Positions 1 to 7,542 of a DNA stretch of 19,430 bases are shown one piece after another. The stretch spans positions 1 through 19,430 of the forward strand of contig JBDLTI010000034.1 in NCBI GenBank assembly GCA_039805865.1, read 5' to 3'. The number at the start of each line of letters is the position of its first letter. The first letter of the stretch is position 1. The translations under genes and the position numbers were made by a program. The stretch comes from Fluviibacter sp039805865 (GTDB taxonomy: Bacteria > Pseudomonadota > Gammaproteobacteria > Burkholderiales > Rhodocyclaceae). Below the pieces are notes generated by a model, which saw only the letters and a program-made list of their open reading frames with translations, was not told where the DNA came from and made no database searches.

Positions 1-282
1 TTGATCGACGTTCAAAAAATCGACAGCACGCTTGGCGATGCCGTGACCATTGATGCGCTATGGACGATTAAATCGACCGCCACAAAAAATAGCCCCCATG
101 CATCGGTGAAACCGAAGTCTGTTAAATCGGATACAGATGCCGCTACGCACCCTGCCAGCCACACTGGTCGCGCCGTCATCACTGAACCGGTGTCAGGTTC
201 CGGATTTGATGCCCTGATAGCGGCGCAAAGCCGTGCCTTTGATCGATTAAGTACTGACATTGCCAAGTCAATTCGCCCCTAA
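1..282 (+). CDS. C-terminal part of an unrecognised protein
   Basis: An open frame runs from the first base of the window to a TAA at 280-282, giving at least 93 residues. The first codon could be read as TTG, but no ribosome binding site can be seen, so the gene probably begins upstream and this is its 3' end. The visible part is low in complexity and rich in Ser, Thr, Ala and Lys up to about residue 60. A short amphipathic helix-like tail follows (FDALIAAQSRAFDRL). That tail faintly recalls phasin-like granule proteins, but the resemblance is too weak to name a function. No transmembrane segment or catalytic motif is visible. It could also be chance coding. Confidence 0.4.
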   Translation: MIDVQKIDSTLGDAVTIDALWTIKSTATKNSPHASVKPKSVKSDTDAATHPASHTGRAVITEPVSGSGFDALIAAQSRAFDRLSTDIAKSIRP

Positions 283-444
283 TGAGGACTAGGCCGCTTT
301 GGTTGCAAGGGGTATTGCTCAAAAACGAGGGCGACAATCTTTGATGGGCGTCAATGAATGTGCTTTTAGCGCATCGAATGATGCCCACGACCACCAGATA
401 TAGACGACAATACAATCGGGATTGTCCTGTGCCAAGTGTGCCCA
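283..444 (+). other. Intergenic region upstream of plsC-like gene
   Basis: No convincing gene lies here. The one structured element is a short inverted repeat, ACAATC-GG-GATTGT (412-425), about 20 bases before the acyltransferase start. It could be an operator or a small hairpin in the leader. No clear sigma70 promoter was identified. Confidence 0.3.
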
Positions 445-1167
445 ATGAAACCTGAAGCCGTTCAGAAAATTAGGAATATTGTTTTTGACGCTGCGGTTGC
501 GCTGGTAACGATTCCTTTTGGCCTGATTCTAGGGCTCGCAGGTTTTGCCTTGCCTCTAAAGGTACGGTTCTGGCTGGTTAAATGTTGGCGTCGCTGCTTT
601 ACGTTCTTTGAGCGCCATATCCTGGGCATACGCGTTGAAGTTATCGGGATCGAAAATATCCCTAAAGAGCCCTGCATTGTTATTTCTAACCATCAATCAG
701 CCTGGGAGACGGTGGGTCTGCAAACCTTGTTCTCTCCGTGTGTCTTTGTATTGAAAGAAGAATTACTCAAGATTCCGTTTTTTGGCTGGGGTCTTAAGGC
801 GGTCAAGATGATCGCCATCGACCGGGAATCTTCTAAACAGGCACTGAAGAAAGTCACTGAGCAGGGACTGGACCGAATTCATTCCGGCATCACAGTGATT
901 GTCTTCCCCGAGGGCACCCGCGCCGACCCGAACGAACGGCTGCCCTTTCAGATTGGCGGCGCCTATCTGTCCAGCAAGTGTCATGCCCCGGTCATCCCTG
1001 TCGCCCATAATGCCGGTACCATCTGGCCCAAAGGCTCCTCAGTCAAAGGGCCTGGCGTTATTCGGGTGGTCATCGGCGAACCGATTATGCCGGGGCTGCG
1101 CGCCCAGGCACTGAACGACCGCGTCGAGAGCTGGATTCGGCAACAGAACACCGAAGCGGCTAACTAA
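445..1167 (+). CDS. 1-acyl-sn-glycerol-3-phosphate acyltransferase family protein (PlsC-like)
   Basis: This 240-residue protein belongs to the lysophospholipid acyltransferase (PlsC/LPLAT) family. Members transfer an acyl chain to lysophosphatidate at the inner membrane, giving phosphatidic acid for phospholipid synthesis. Residues 15-38 form an N-terminal hydrophobic anchor. Block I is NHQSAWE (82-88), an HX4E version of the usual HX4D catalytic pair (H83, E88). Block III is FPEGTR (154-159), which binds glycerol phosphate, and a VIPVAHNAG stretch follows at about 183-191. I chose the ATG at 445. An in-frame GTG at 436 would add three residues, and neither start has a good ribosome binding site. 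The next gene lies about 200 bp downstream. The family call is firm; the exact acyl acceptor is not known. Confidence 0.88.
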   Translation: MKPEAVQKIRNIVFDAAVALVTIPFGLILGLAGFALPLKVRFWLVKCWRRCFTFFERHILGIRVEVIGIENIPKEPCIVISNHQSAWETVGLQTLFSPCVFVLKEELLKIPFFGWGLKAVKMIAIDRESSKQALKKVTEQGLDRIHSGITVIVFPEGTRADPNERLPFQIGGAYLSSKCHAPVIPVAHNAGTIWPKGSSVKGPGVIRVVIGEPIMPGLRAQALNDRVESWIRQQNTEAAN

Positions 1168-1371
1168 AGTGTCTTACAAACAATCGGGCGCCGCACCAGC
1201 ACCCCATGCATTTATGCAGGCCCACCGCATTACCCTCCAGCTATCGAGGTTTATTCGCGCAGAATTCATGCGAAAATTGCCTCAAATAGCGCCTTTTAGC
1301 AAAGATATCTCTGTTGGTTACGGCCAACTGGTATATTTAGCAACGCAATAAGTTTTTCACTCGAGACCCCC
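1168..1371 (+). other. Intergenic region between acyltransferase and nitronate monooxygenase genes
   Basis: This 204-bp gap holds a 60-codon open frame (GTG at 1169, stop at 1351) with no ribosome binding site and no recognisable protein features, so I do not call it a gene. A weak TGCAT-TT-ATGCA dyad lies near 1207-1218. The AT-rich part around 1290-1350 probably carries the promoter for the downstream flavoprotein, but no clear -35/-10 pair stands out. Confidence 0.3.
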
Positions 1372-2622
1372 ATGAAACGTGTTGATGATTTCCGGTTGAT
1401 GTTCGGAAAAAAGGAAATAGTCCCAATTATCATTGGCGGGATGGGCGTGGATATTTCCACGGCAGCGCTCGCCCTGGAAGCGGCTCGCCTCGGTGGCATC
1501 GGTCACATTTCGGATGCCATGGTTCCTGACGTCTGCGACAAACGGTTCAACACGACTTTTGTTAAAGATAAGACCAAGTTCTACAAACTGAATATTCCCA
1601 ACTCTGACAAATCAGCGGTTAAGTTTGATTTGGGTCTGTTGGCAGAAGCCACCAAACTGCACGTCGCAGCAACCATGGAAGCCAAGCGTGGCGATGGCAT
1701 GGTGTTTGTGAACTGCATGGAAAAGCTCACGATGAATGCGCCGCGCGAAACGCTGCAGGTGCGCATGGCCTCTGCGCTAGATGCTGGCATTGATGGCATT
1801 ACATTAAGTGCCGGTTTGCACTTGGGGTCTTTTTCGCTGATCGAAAATCACCCGCGCTTTCGCGATGCCAAGCTTGGCATCATCGTTTCGTCAGTACGTG
1901 CGCTGCAAATTTTTCTACGAAAAAACGCGCGTCTGAACCGCCTACCAGATTACATCATCGTCGAAGGCCCGCTGGCGGGTGGCCACCTAGGCTTTGGCCC
2001 AGACTGGGCACAGTATGATCTGGCAACCATTATTGCCGAGATCGTTCAATACCTTAAGGCAGAGCATCTGGATATTCCTGTTGTTGCTGCTGGCGGCATC
2101 TTTACCGGTAGCGATGCCGTGTCTTTCCTAGAGAGTGGCTCTGCCGCAGTTCAAGTGGCAACGCGCTTCACCGTAGCCGATGAGTGCGGCCTGCCCAACA
2201 AAGTGAAACAAGAATACTTTAAGGCGAGCGAGCAGGATATCGAGGTGAACAACATTTCACCAACCGGTTACCCGATGCGTATGTTGAAGAGCTCGCCCGC
2301 CATTGGCTCGGGCATCCGCCCTGGGTGTGAGTCTTATGGCTACCTGCTTGATGGCAATGGTAACTGTGCGTATATCACTTCGTACAATCGTGAAATTGCC
2401 AACCATCCAAACACCAAGAATATATCGGTGATGGATAAGACCTGTCTGTGCACGCACATGAGCAACATGAATTGCTGGACCTGCGGACAGTTTACTTATC
2501 GTTTGAAGGACACAACCTACCGACTGGAAGATGGTAGTTATCAGACATTAAGTGCAGAGCATATCTTTAAAGACTACCAATTCAGTACGGATCAAAAGAT
2601 CGCCCTGCCGTCAGCAGTCTAA
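1372..2622 (+). CDS. Nitronate monooxygenase / 2-nitropropane dioxygenase-family flavoprotein
   Basis: The 416-residue product is an FMN-dependent TIM-barrel enzyme of the nitronate monooxygenase/NPD family (COG2070 type), which also includes FabK-like enoyl reductases. The N terminus has the flavin-site segment PIIIGGMGVDIS (about 18-29). The motif GPLAGGHLGFG (199-209) carries the catalytic-type histidine H205. VVAAGGIFTGSDAV (237-250) and the following ATRF segment form the FMN phosphate region. A C-terminal extension holds a cysteine cluster (C319, C332, C358, C360, C368, C371, including CxC and CxxC), as in the longer members of this family. Known members oxidise alkyl nitronates such as propionate-3-nitronate; the true substrate here is open. 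The ATG at 1372 lacks a good ribosome binding site but matches the expected N terminus. A strong terminator follows the gene. Confidence 0.85.
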   Translation: MKRVDDFRLMFGKKEIVPIIIGGMGVDISTAALALEAARLGGIGHISDAMVPDVCDKRFNTTFVKDKTKFYKLNIPNSDKSAVKFDLGLLAEATKLHVAATMEAKRGDGMVFVNCMEKLTMNAPRETLQVRMASALDAGIDGITLSAGLHLGSFSLIENHPRFRDAKLGIIVSSVRALQIFLRKNARLNRLPDYIIVEGPLAGGHLGFGPDWAQYDLATIIAEIVQYLKAEHLDIPVVAAGGIFTGSDAVSFLESGSAAVQVATRFTVADECGLPNKVKQEYFKASEQDIEVNNISPTGYPMRMLKSSPAIGSGIRPGCESYGYLLDGNGNCAYITSYNREIANHPNTKNISVMDKTCLCTHMSNMNCWTCGQFTYRLKDTTYRLEDGSYQTLSAEHIFKDYQFSTDQKIALPSAV

Positions 2623-2667
2623 TTGCCTTATGCTCGGGCAGTGACGTCAACTGCTCGCACCACATGC

Positions 2668-2697
2668 AAAGCCAATCCCATAAGGATTGGCTTTTTT
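2668..2697 (+). terminator. Rho-independent terminator after the nitronate monooxygenase gene
   Basis: A perfect stem is formed by GCCAATCC (2671-2678) and GGATTGGC (2684-2691) with a 5-base loop. It is extended by A/T pairs and followed by a run of six T (2692-2697). It ends the transcript of the flavoprotein gene. Its T-run lies directly upstream of the -10 box of the antiporter gene. Confidence 0.92.
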
Positions 2698-2713
2698 ATT
2701 GGGCACAGACGCC

Positions 2714-2726
2714 TATAATACAAAAA
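2714..2726 (+). promoter_or_regulatory. Consensus -10 box placing transcription start at the antiporter ATG
   Basis: TATAAT at 2714-2719 is a perfect -10 element. The expected transcription start, about seven bases on, falls on the A of the ATG at 2726. No good -35 is visible: the region is the T-run of the preceding terminator, and TTGGCT at 2688 has a 20-base spacer. No ribosome binding site precedes the ATG, which suggests a leaderless mRNA. Confidence 0.5.
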
Positions 2727-4471
2727 TGCCTTGGAATAAATTTTTAGATTTCGCACATATATCACCTGAAGCCAGCCTTGTTGTAATGCTGACCCTGGCC
2801 GTTTTCGGCGTTTTATTAACGCGTATCTTTAAGCTTCCCTCGATGCTCGCCTATCTTTCGATTGGTCTGCTGATTAGCGCAACCGGCATTGATCTCATTC
2901 CGGGTGACAACGACATCAGGGAAATTGCCGAGTTTGGCATTGCCTTTCTGATGTTCTCTATCGGTTTGGAATTCAGCATTGCCCGTCTTTTACAGATGCG
3001 CCAGAAGGTATTTACACTCGGCCCTTCCCAAATGTTCCTGACTGCCATTGGCAGCATGTTGATCACGTGGTTAGGCTACGACCAGGGTTGGCGAGCCGGC
3101 CTGGCTGTTGGCTTAGCCATCGCGATGTCGTCCACCGCGATCATGGCGAAACTTTTAACTGAAAACTTCGAACTTCATTCGCGACATGGCAATCGCACCA
3201 TGGCCGTACTGCTATTTCAAGACTTAGCAGTCGTCCCCAGTCTGCTCATTATTCCAGCACTGGCGCTCAACGAAGGCAACCTCGGCAATGCGCTATTAAT
3301 TAGCCTGGCATTGAGCATTTTGACGCTCGTGCTCATGTTTTGGATAGGTCGCAAATTGGTAACCGGTCTATTTGCGTTAACCTCACGCTTTCATTCGCCA
3401 GAGCTTTTTATGCTCACCGTGCTCTGGCTCGTTTTTGCACTGTCTTTCATGACTAACAGTGCTGGCCTGTCCGAAGCGATGGGTGCGTTTATCGGTGGGA
3501 TACTGGTATCTGAGACCCTGTATCGCCATGAAGTCGAGGCTGACATAAGGCCGTTCCGTGATGTGCTGCTGGGGATTTTCTTTGTTTCCATCGGCATGAT
3601 GCTCGATGTAGGATACGTTCTGTCACACGTGCCCATTATCTTGGCGGGGCTTGCGTTGCTTATTGCAGGCAAAGCATTAGTAACGCTTGCTGTTGCCCGT
3701 ATCTACCACGCACCCTGGCCTGTCGCTATTCGCACAGCCGCTCAGCTCGCCATGGCCGGGGAGTTCGGCATTGTGCTCTTAACACTGGCTTTCAATCAAA
3801 GCCTGATCAATGATGAGATTTTCCAGTCAACGCTGGCTGTGATGCTCTTATCCATGTTTGTTGCACCATTTCTGATTAATGCCGCAACGCGCATTGCGAG
3901 ACACGTCGATATCAACTCAGCACCTAATGCCAACACACCGATCCTAGAACAGCACACACATCAGGATGGTCCATCGCATTTGGAATACGATCACCACGTT
4001 TTAATTTGCGGCTTTGGTCGCACCGGACACGTTGTTGCCGAGTTTCTTTCTGCCGAAAGCCTGCCGTGGGTGGCCATCGATATCAATGCCAACCGCGTTC
4101 AACAGGCCACCCACGAATACGGCCACATTATTTTTGGACGTGCTGAACGGCCGGAAGTTCTAAATGCAGCGGGCTTACGAACCGCACGCCTTGTTGTGAT
4201 TTGCTTTCCGGATCCGAATTCTGTCGAGCGCATGCTCGTTGCCCTCCGACGGACACGCCCTGATGTGCTTATTGTTGTGCGCGCTCCAGACGATAGTTTC
4301 CGTGATCGTTTCGTGAGCCTTGGCGCGACCGAAGTCATTCCGGAGGTTTTTGAGAGCGGTCTGGGTATCGCCGAAGAAACCATGCGGCAACTTGAAATAC
4401 CCCCCGATAAAACTCGCGCCAAAGTGAATGCGATTAAAAATGCACGCTACCGCAGCACGGGCTCAGCCTAA
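2726..4471 (+). CDS. Kef-type K+/H+ antiporter with C-terminal TrkA-N (RCK) domain (CPA2 family)
   Basis: This 581-residue inner-membrane cation/proton antiporter resembles KefB/KefC/YbaL. Roughly a dozen hydrophobic segments occupy residues 15-390. They include the GLEFS segment (80-84) and the LLFQDLAVVP segment with the charged D166 typical of the transport core. A linker (about 395-420) leads to a cytosolic Rossmann-fold TrkA-N domain starting HHVLICGFGRTG (423-434), with its acidic partner at IDIN (D452), which binds a nucleotide such as NAD(H). Such proteins release K+ and acidify the cytoplasm under electrophile stress, which would suit the nearby detoxification genes; that link is inference. 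An in-frame TTG at 2687 lies inside the preceding terminator, so I prefer the ATG at 2726. No ancillary KefF/KefG-like subunit is adjacent. Confidence 0.88.
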   Translation: MPWNKFLDFAHISPEASLVVMLTLAVFGVLLTRIFKLPSMLAYLSIGLLISATGIDLIPGDNDIREIAEFGIAFLMFSIGLEFSIARLLQMRQKVFTLGPSQMFLTAIGSMLITWLGYDQGWRAGLAVGLAIAMSSTAIMAKLLTENFELHSRHGNRTMAVLLFQDLAVVPSLLIIPALALNEGNLGNALLISLALSILTLVLMFWIGRKLVTGLFALTSRFHSPELFMLTVLWLVFALSFMTNSAGLSEAMGAFIGGILVSETLYRHEVEADIRPFRDVLLGIFFVSIGMMLDVGYVLSHVPIILAGLALLIAGKALVTLAVARIYHAPWPVAIRTAAQLAMAGEFGIVLLTLAFNQSLINDEIFQSTLAVMLLSMFVAPFLINAATRIARHVDINSAPNANTPILEQHTHQDGPSHLEYDHHVLICGFGRTGHVVAEFLSAESLPWVAIDINANRVQQATHEYGHIIFGRAERPEVLNAAGLRTARLVVICFPDPNSVERMLVALRRTRPDVLIVVRAPDDSFRDRFVSLGATEVIPEVFESGLGIAEETMRQLEIPPDKTRAKVNAIKNARYRSTGSA

Positions 4472-4472
4472 C

Positions 4473-4517
4473 CTGGGCCGCCGTCAAAAAAATATGTGTA
4501 CCTGACAGGCGGCCCAG
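4473..4517. repeat. Long inverted repeat between convergent antiporter and katG genes
   Basis: The arms CTGGGCCGCC (4473-4482) and GGCGGCCCAG (4508-4517) are perfectly complementary. They extend inward with GTCA (4483-4486) and TGAC (4503-4506) after one unpaired A. The loop carries a seven-A run on the plus strand. The element starts two bases after the antiporter stop and ends 15 bases before the katG stop codon. It probably serves as a shared end structure for both transcripts, although the T-run lies in the loop (minus strand) and not after the stem, unlike a standard intrinsic terminator. Confidence 0.7.
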
Positions 4518-4532
4518 AAGTACTCGGTTGTT

Positions 4533-6698
4533 TTACGGCAGGTCAAAACGATCTGCGTTCATTACCTTGACCCACGCAGCAACAAAGTCATCAACGAACT
4601 TCTGTTGGTTATCGTCCTGCGCATACACCTCTGCGATGGCACGCAGTACTGAATTAGAACCAAAAACCAGATCAACACGCGTGGCGGTCCATTTTTGCTT
4701 ACCGGTGCCTCGCTCAACAATGTCGTAACTATTCCGACCTGTTGGTGTCCAGCGGTAGTTCATATCCGTCAGATTGACAAAGAAGTCGTTGCTGAGCACG
4801 CCTTCGCGATCGGTGAACACACCATGCTTGGTCGCGCCAAAGTTCGTACCTAACACGCGCATACCACCCACCAGCACCGTCATTTCCTGTGCCGTTAAGC
4901 GCATCAGTTGCGTACGATCCAACATCAGTTCCTCGGGCGTGACGACATAATTTTGCTTCTGCCAATTACGATAGGCGTCTGCTACGGGTTCCAACACCGC
5001 AAATGATTCCGCATCGGTTTGAGCCTGTGTGGCATCACCCCGACCCGGCGAAAACGGCACGCTGACGTTGAAGCCGCCTGCTTTTGCTGCCTGCTCAATA
5101 CCCACGCCACCTGCCAATACAATAATGTCAGCAACGCTGGCCCCTGTTTCTGCCGAGATCTTTTCGTAGACGGCAAGCACGCGTTCAAGGCGGGCAGGCT
5201 CATTGCCTTCCCAATCTTTCTGAGGTGCCAGGCGAATTCGTGCGCCATTAGCCCCACCCCGCTTATCCGACCCACGGTAAGTGCGTGCACTATCCCAGGC
5301 CGTACTCACCATATCGCTGACCGACAGACCGCTAACAGCTATTTTGCCTTTGACAGCAGCAACATCGTAATCTTTACGACCAACCGGCACCGGATCTTGC
5401 CAGATGAGATCTTCTTTAGGGACATCCGGCCCCACATAGCGCGCCTTAGGACCCATGTCGCGGTGGGTGAGTTTGAACCAGGCACGGGCAAAGACTTCCG
5501 TAAAATAGACCGGATCTTTGTGGAATCGCTCTGCAATCTTGCGGTATGCCGGATCCACCTTCATCGCCATGTCGGCATCGGTCATCATCGGCATGCAGCG
5601 AATACTGGCGTCTTCAACATCAACTGGCATGTCTTCCGGCTTGATATTGACCGGCTCATATTGATGTGCGCCCGCAGGGCTTTTCGTGAGGCGCCACTCA
5701 TGGTTAAGCAGCATATCGAAGTAGCCGTTGTCCCACTTTGTCGGGTGGGATGTCCAGGCACCCTCCACACCGCTCGTTACTGTATCCCGGCCAATACCCC
5801 TAGTTTTGTGGTTCATCCAGCCGAGGCCTTGCTCTTCAAGAGGCGCACCCTCTAGCGCCGGGCCCAGGTTGGCGGCATCGCCGTTACCGTGCGACTTGCC
5901 AACGGTGTGTCCGCCTGCGGTAAGCGCAACGGTCTCTTCATCATTCATGGCCATACGCGCAAAGGTGATGCGAATATCATGCGCTGTTTTTAACGGATCC
6001 GGCTGACCATCCACCCCTTCCGGATTAACGTAGATCAGACCCATCATTACTGCAGCTAGTGGGTTTTCCAGATCCCGCTCACCAGAGTAACGCGAGTCGC
6101 TACCACCACTCTTTTGTAACCACTCCTTTTCAGCGCCCCAGTAGATATCCTTTTCCGGATGCCAGATATCTTCACGGCCAAACGCAAACCCAAAGGTTTT
6201 AAGCCCCATCGACTCGTAGGCCATATTACCGGCGAGGATCATTAGATCCGCCCAGCTGATTTTGTTGCCGTATTTTTTCTTGATCGGCCAGAGCAGTCTG
6301 CGTGCCTTGTCCAGATTGCCATTATCTGGCCATGAGTTTAGCGGTGCAAAACGCTGGTTGCCGGTACCCGCGCCACCGCGTCCATCTGCAATACGATAGG
6401 TGCCGGCAGAATGCCACGCCATGCGAATGAAGAGACCACCATAGTGACCCCAATCTGCAGGCCACCAAGGCTGACTATCTGTCATAAGCTTCTTTAAATC
6501 GGTTTTAAGCGCATCAACGTCGAGATTTTTTAAGGCCTCACGATAGCTAAAGCCTGCCCCCATCGGGTTCGTCTTTGTATCCTGTTGATGCAGGATGTCT
6601 AGATTGAGAGACTTAGGCCACCAAGCCTGATTGCTGTTTGCGTTACCGCTTTCCGTAATTGCGCCATGCATTACCGGACATTTACCTGCTGTGGTCAT
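4533..6698 (-). CDS. katG: Catalase-peroxidase KatG
   Basis: This 721-residue bifunctional haem enzyme breaks down hydrogen peroxide and has broad peroxidase activity. The N-terminal catalytic half holds the distal triad R92, W95 and H96 (IRMAWHS), the proximal haem ligand H264 (AGGHTVGKSHG) and its partners W315 and probably D374. W95, Y223 (LIYVNPEG) and M249 (ARMAMND) are at the positions that form the Met-Tyr-Trp adduct needed for catalase activity. The C-terminal half is the usual degenerate second peroxidase domain. Length is normal and no key residue is missing. I chose the ATG at 6698 because AGGAG (minus strand, 6710-6706) precedes it at good spacing. A longer frame reaching 6806 would start inside the OxyR-like box and lacks a binding site. 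Confidence 0.97.
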   Translation of the reverse strand: MTTAGKCPVMHGAITESGNANSNQAWWPKSLNLDILHQQDTKTNPMGAGFSYREALKNLDVDALKTDLKKLMTDSQPWWPADWGHYGGLFIRMAWHSAGTYRIADGRGGAGTGNQRFAPLNSWPDNGNLDKARRLLWPIKKKYGNKISWADLMILAGNMAYESMGLKTFGFAFGREDIWHPEKDIYWGAEKEWLQKSGGSDSRYSGERDLENPLAAVMMGLIYVNPEGVDGQPDPLKTAHDIRITFARMAMNDEETVALTAGGHTVGKSHGNGDAANLGPALEGAPLEEQGLGWMNHKTRGIGRDTVTSGVEGAWTSHPTKWDNGYFDMLLNHEWRLTKSPAGAHQYEPVNIKPEDMPVDVEDASIRCMPMMTDADMAMKVDPAYRKIAERFHKDPVYFTEVFARAWFKLTHRDMGPKARYVGPDVPKEDLIWQDPVPVGRKDYDVAAVKGKIAVSGLSVSDMVSTAWDSARTYRGSDKRGGANGARIRLAPQKDWEGNEPARLERVLAVYEKISAETGASVADIIVLAGGVGIEQAAKAGGFNVSVPFSPGRGDATQAQTDAESFAVLEPVADAYRNWQKQNYVVTPEELMLDRTQLMRLTAQEMTVLVGGMRVLGTNFGATKHGVFTDREGVLSNDFFVNLTDMNYRWTPTGRNSYDIVERGTGKQKWTATRVDLVFGSNSVLRAIAEVYAQDDNQQKFVDDFVAAWVKVMNADRFDLP

Positions 6699-6773
6699 TG
6701 CGGTTCTCCTAGTCGTTGCATTGCGCTGTGCCATGCATTTCACTAATTTAGGATGATCCTTTGATAGTGTCCA

Positions 6774-6810
6774 ATCATATTTACAAATAAGACCGATAGT
6801 TACCATCTAT
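6774..6810 (-). promoter_or_regulatory. Candidate OxyR operator and katG promoter
   Basis: Positions 6796-6810 read ATAGTTACCATCTAT, which on either strand fits the OxyR element ATAGnTnnnAnCTAT at every fixed position. After a 7-base spacer, the second element (6774-6788) is degenerate. On the minus strand a -10-like TATGAT (6779-6774) lies just downstream with no recognisable -35, as expected for an activator-dependent promoter. The predicted start, near 6767, gives a leader of about 70 bases before the katG ATG. The assignment is by motif only; no oxyR gene is in the window. Confidence 0.65.
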
Positions 6811-6843
6811 GCGGCAAATTATGCCTTTGTAATATTTTTAGGC

Positions 6844-6876
6844 CAGCATGCTGCAGCGCACAATCTGTACTACAAT
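6844..6876 (+). promoter_or_regulatory. Phasin promoter region with overlapping palindromes
   Basis: TACAAT (6871-6876) is a good -10 box for the phasin gene. The -35 position is covered by two overlapping perfect palindromes, CAGCATGCTG (6844-6853) and GCTGCAGC (6850-6857). In polyhydroxyalkanoate producers the repressor PhaR is known to bind TGC/GCA-rich sites at phasin promoters, so this is a plausible PhaR operator. That assignment is inference. Confidence 0.45.
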
Positions 6877-6918
6877 CGCGTCCAGAACAAACCACTTAAT
6901 TTTTTACAGGAGACACAA

Positions 6919-7458
6919 ATGACCAAACCATTTAACGCCGAAGAACTGATCGCCGCTAACAGCGCTGCCCTTGCTCATTACCAGTCGGTTGCTAATACCG
7001 CCCTGGCTGCTGTTGAAAGCCTCGCCGCTTTGAACCTTGGCTTTGCCCGTGAGTCGCTCGAAAACACATCGAAGCACACACACGCTGCACTGTCGGCCAA
7101 GACCCCTCAAGACGTTGCTGCACTGCAATCAAAAGCCGTTCAGCCAGCCGCTGAAAATCTGATGGCCTACACCCGTACCGTTTACGAAATTTCGACCGGT
7201 GCCGCTAAAGAAATCGCTGATCTGATCAAAGGTCAATTTGACCAACTGAACCAGGCTGCTCAAGAAGCCGCTGTTAACGCTGCCAAAGCATCGCCGTTTG
7301 GTGCTGACGTTGCACTGGCCGCTGTAAAGCAAGCTGTTGCTGCCGGCAACAACGCTTACGAAAACTTCAGCAAGGCAACCAAGCAAGCTGCTGAAATGAC
7401 CGAAGCCAACATTACTAAGGCAACGACTGCAGCTGTACGCGCTACCAAGGCCAAGTAA
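6919..7458 (+). CDS. phaP: Phasin family protein
   Basis: The 179-residue product is a phasin, a small amphipathic helical protein that coats polyhydroxyalkanoate granules and controls their size and number. The sequence is Ala-rich (about a quarter Ala), almost wholly helix-like, without signal peptide or transmembrane segment. It has the phasin opening FNAEELIAANSAALAHYQSV, a central LNLGFARESLENT segment, and a Lys/Ala-rich C terminus (TKATTAAVRATKAK) like that of many betaproteobacterial phasins. AGGAG ends eight bases before the ATG. The gene is monocistronic: a promoter with palindromes lies upstream and a strong terminator follows. No PHA synthase or depolymerase is nearby. The family call is firm; the symbol is by similarity. 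Confidence 0.88.
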   Translation: MTKPFNAEELIAANSAALAHYQSVANTALAAVESLAALNLGFARESLENTSKHTHAALSAKTPQDVAALQSKAVQPAAENLMAYTRTVYEISTGAAKEIADLIKGQFDQLNQAAQEAAVNAAKASPFGADVALAAVKQAVAAGNNAYENFSKATKQAAEMTEANITKATTAAVRATKAK

Positions 7459-7482
7459 GCACGGCCCTTTCCTTCGGGAAAG

Positions 7483-7519
7483 AAACCCCGCTGACGACTT
7501 AGTCGCAGCGGGGTTTTTT
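7483..7519 (+). terminator. Rho-independent terminator after phasin gene
   Basis: CCCCGCTG (7486-7493) pairs with CAGCGGGG (7506-7513), with an additional inner CGAC/GTCG stem and flanking AAA/TTT pairs. Six T follow (7514-7519). It terminates the phasin transcript. The structure lies between convergent genes, but the T-run favours the plus strand. Confidence 0.92.
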
Positions 7520-7542
7520 ATTAGCCCCCCCCGAGCCCTTTC

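Noticed and set aside
1169..1351. 60-codon open frame between the acyltransferase and flavoprotein genes
   Set aside because: GTG start without a ribosome binding site, no recognisable protein pattern, and the region probably contains the downstream promoter.
2636..2660. GCAGT/ACTGC dyad around TGACGTCA after the flavoprotein gene
   Set aside because: Short stem with imperfect symmetry, just upstream of a clear terminator; nothing else supports a role.
5019..5855. 278-codon open frame opposite katG
   Set aside because: It lies fully antisense within katG, has no family features, and is explained as a shadow of the katG codon pattern.
6699..6806. N-terminal extension of KatG by 36 residues
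   Set aside because: It would begin inside the OxyR-like box and has no binding site, whereas the ATG at 6698 has AGGAG and gives the family's usual N terminus.
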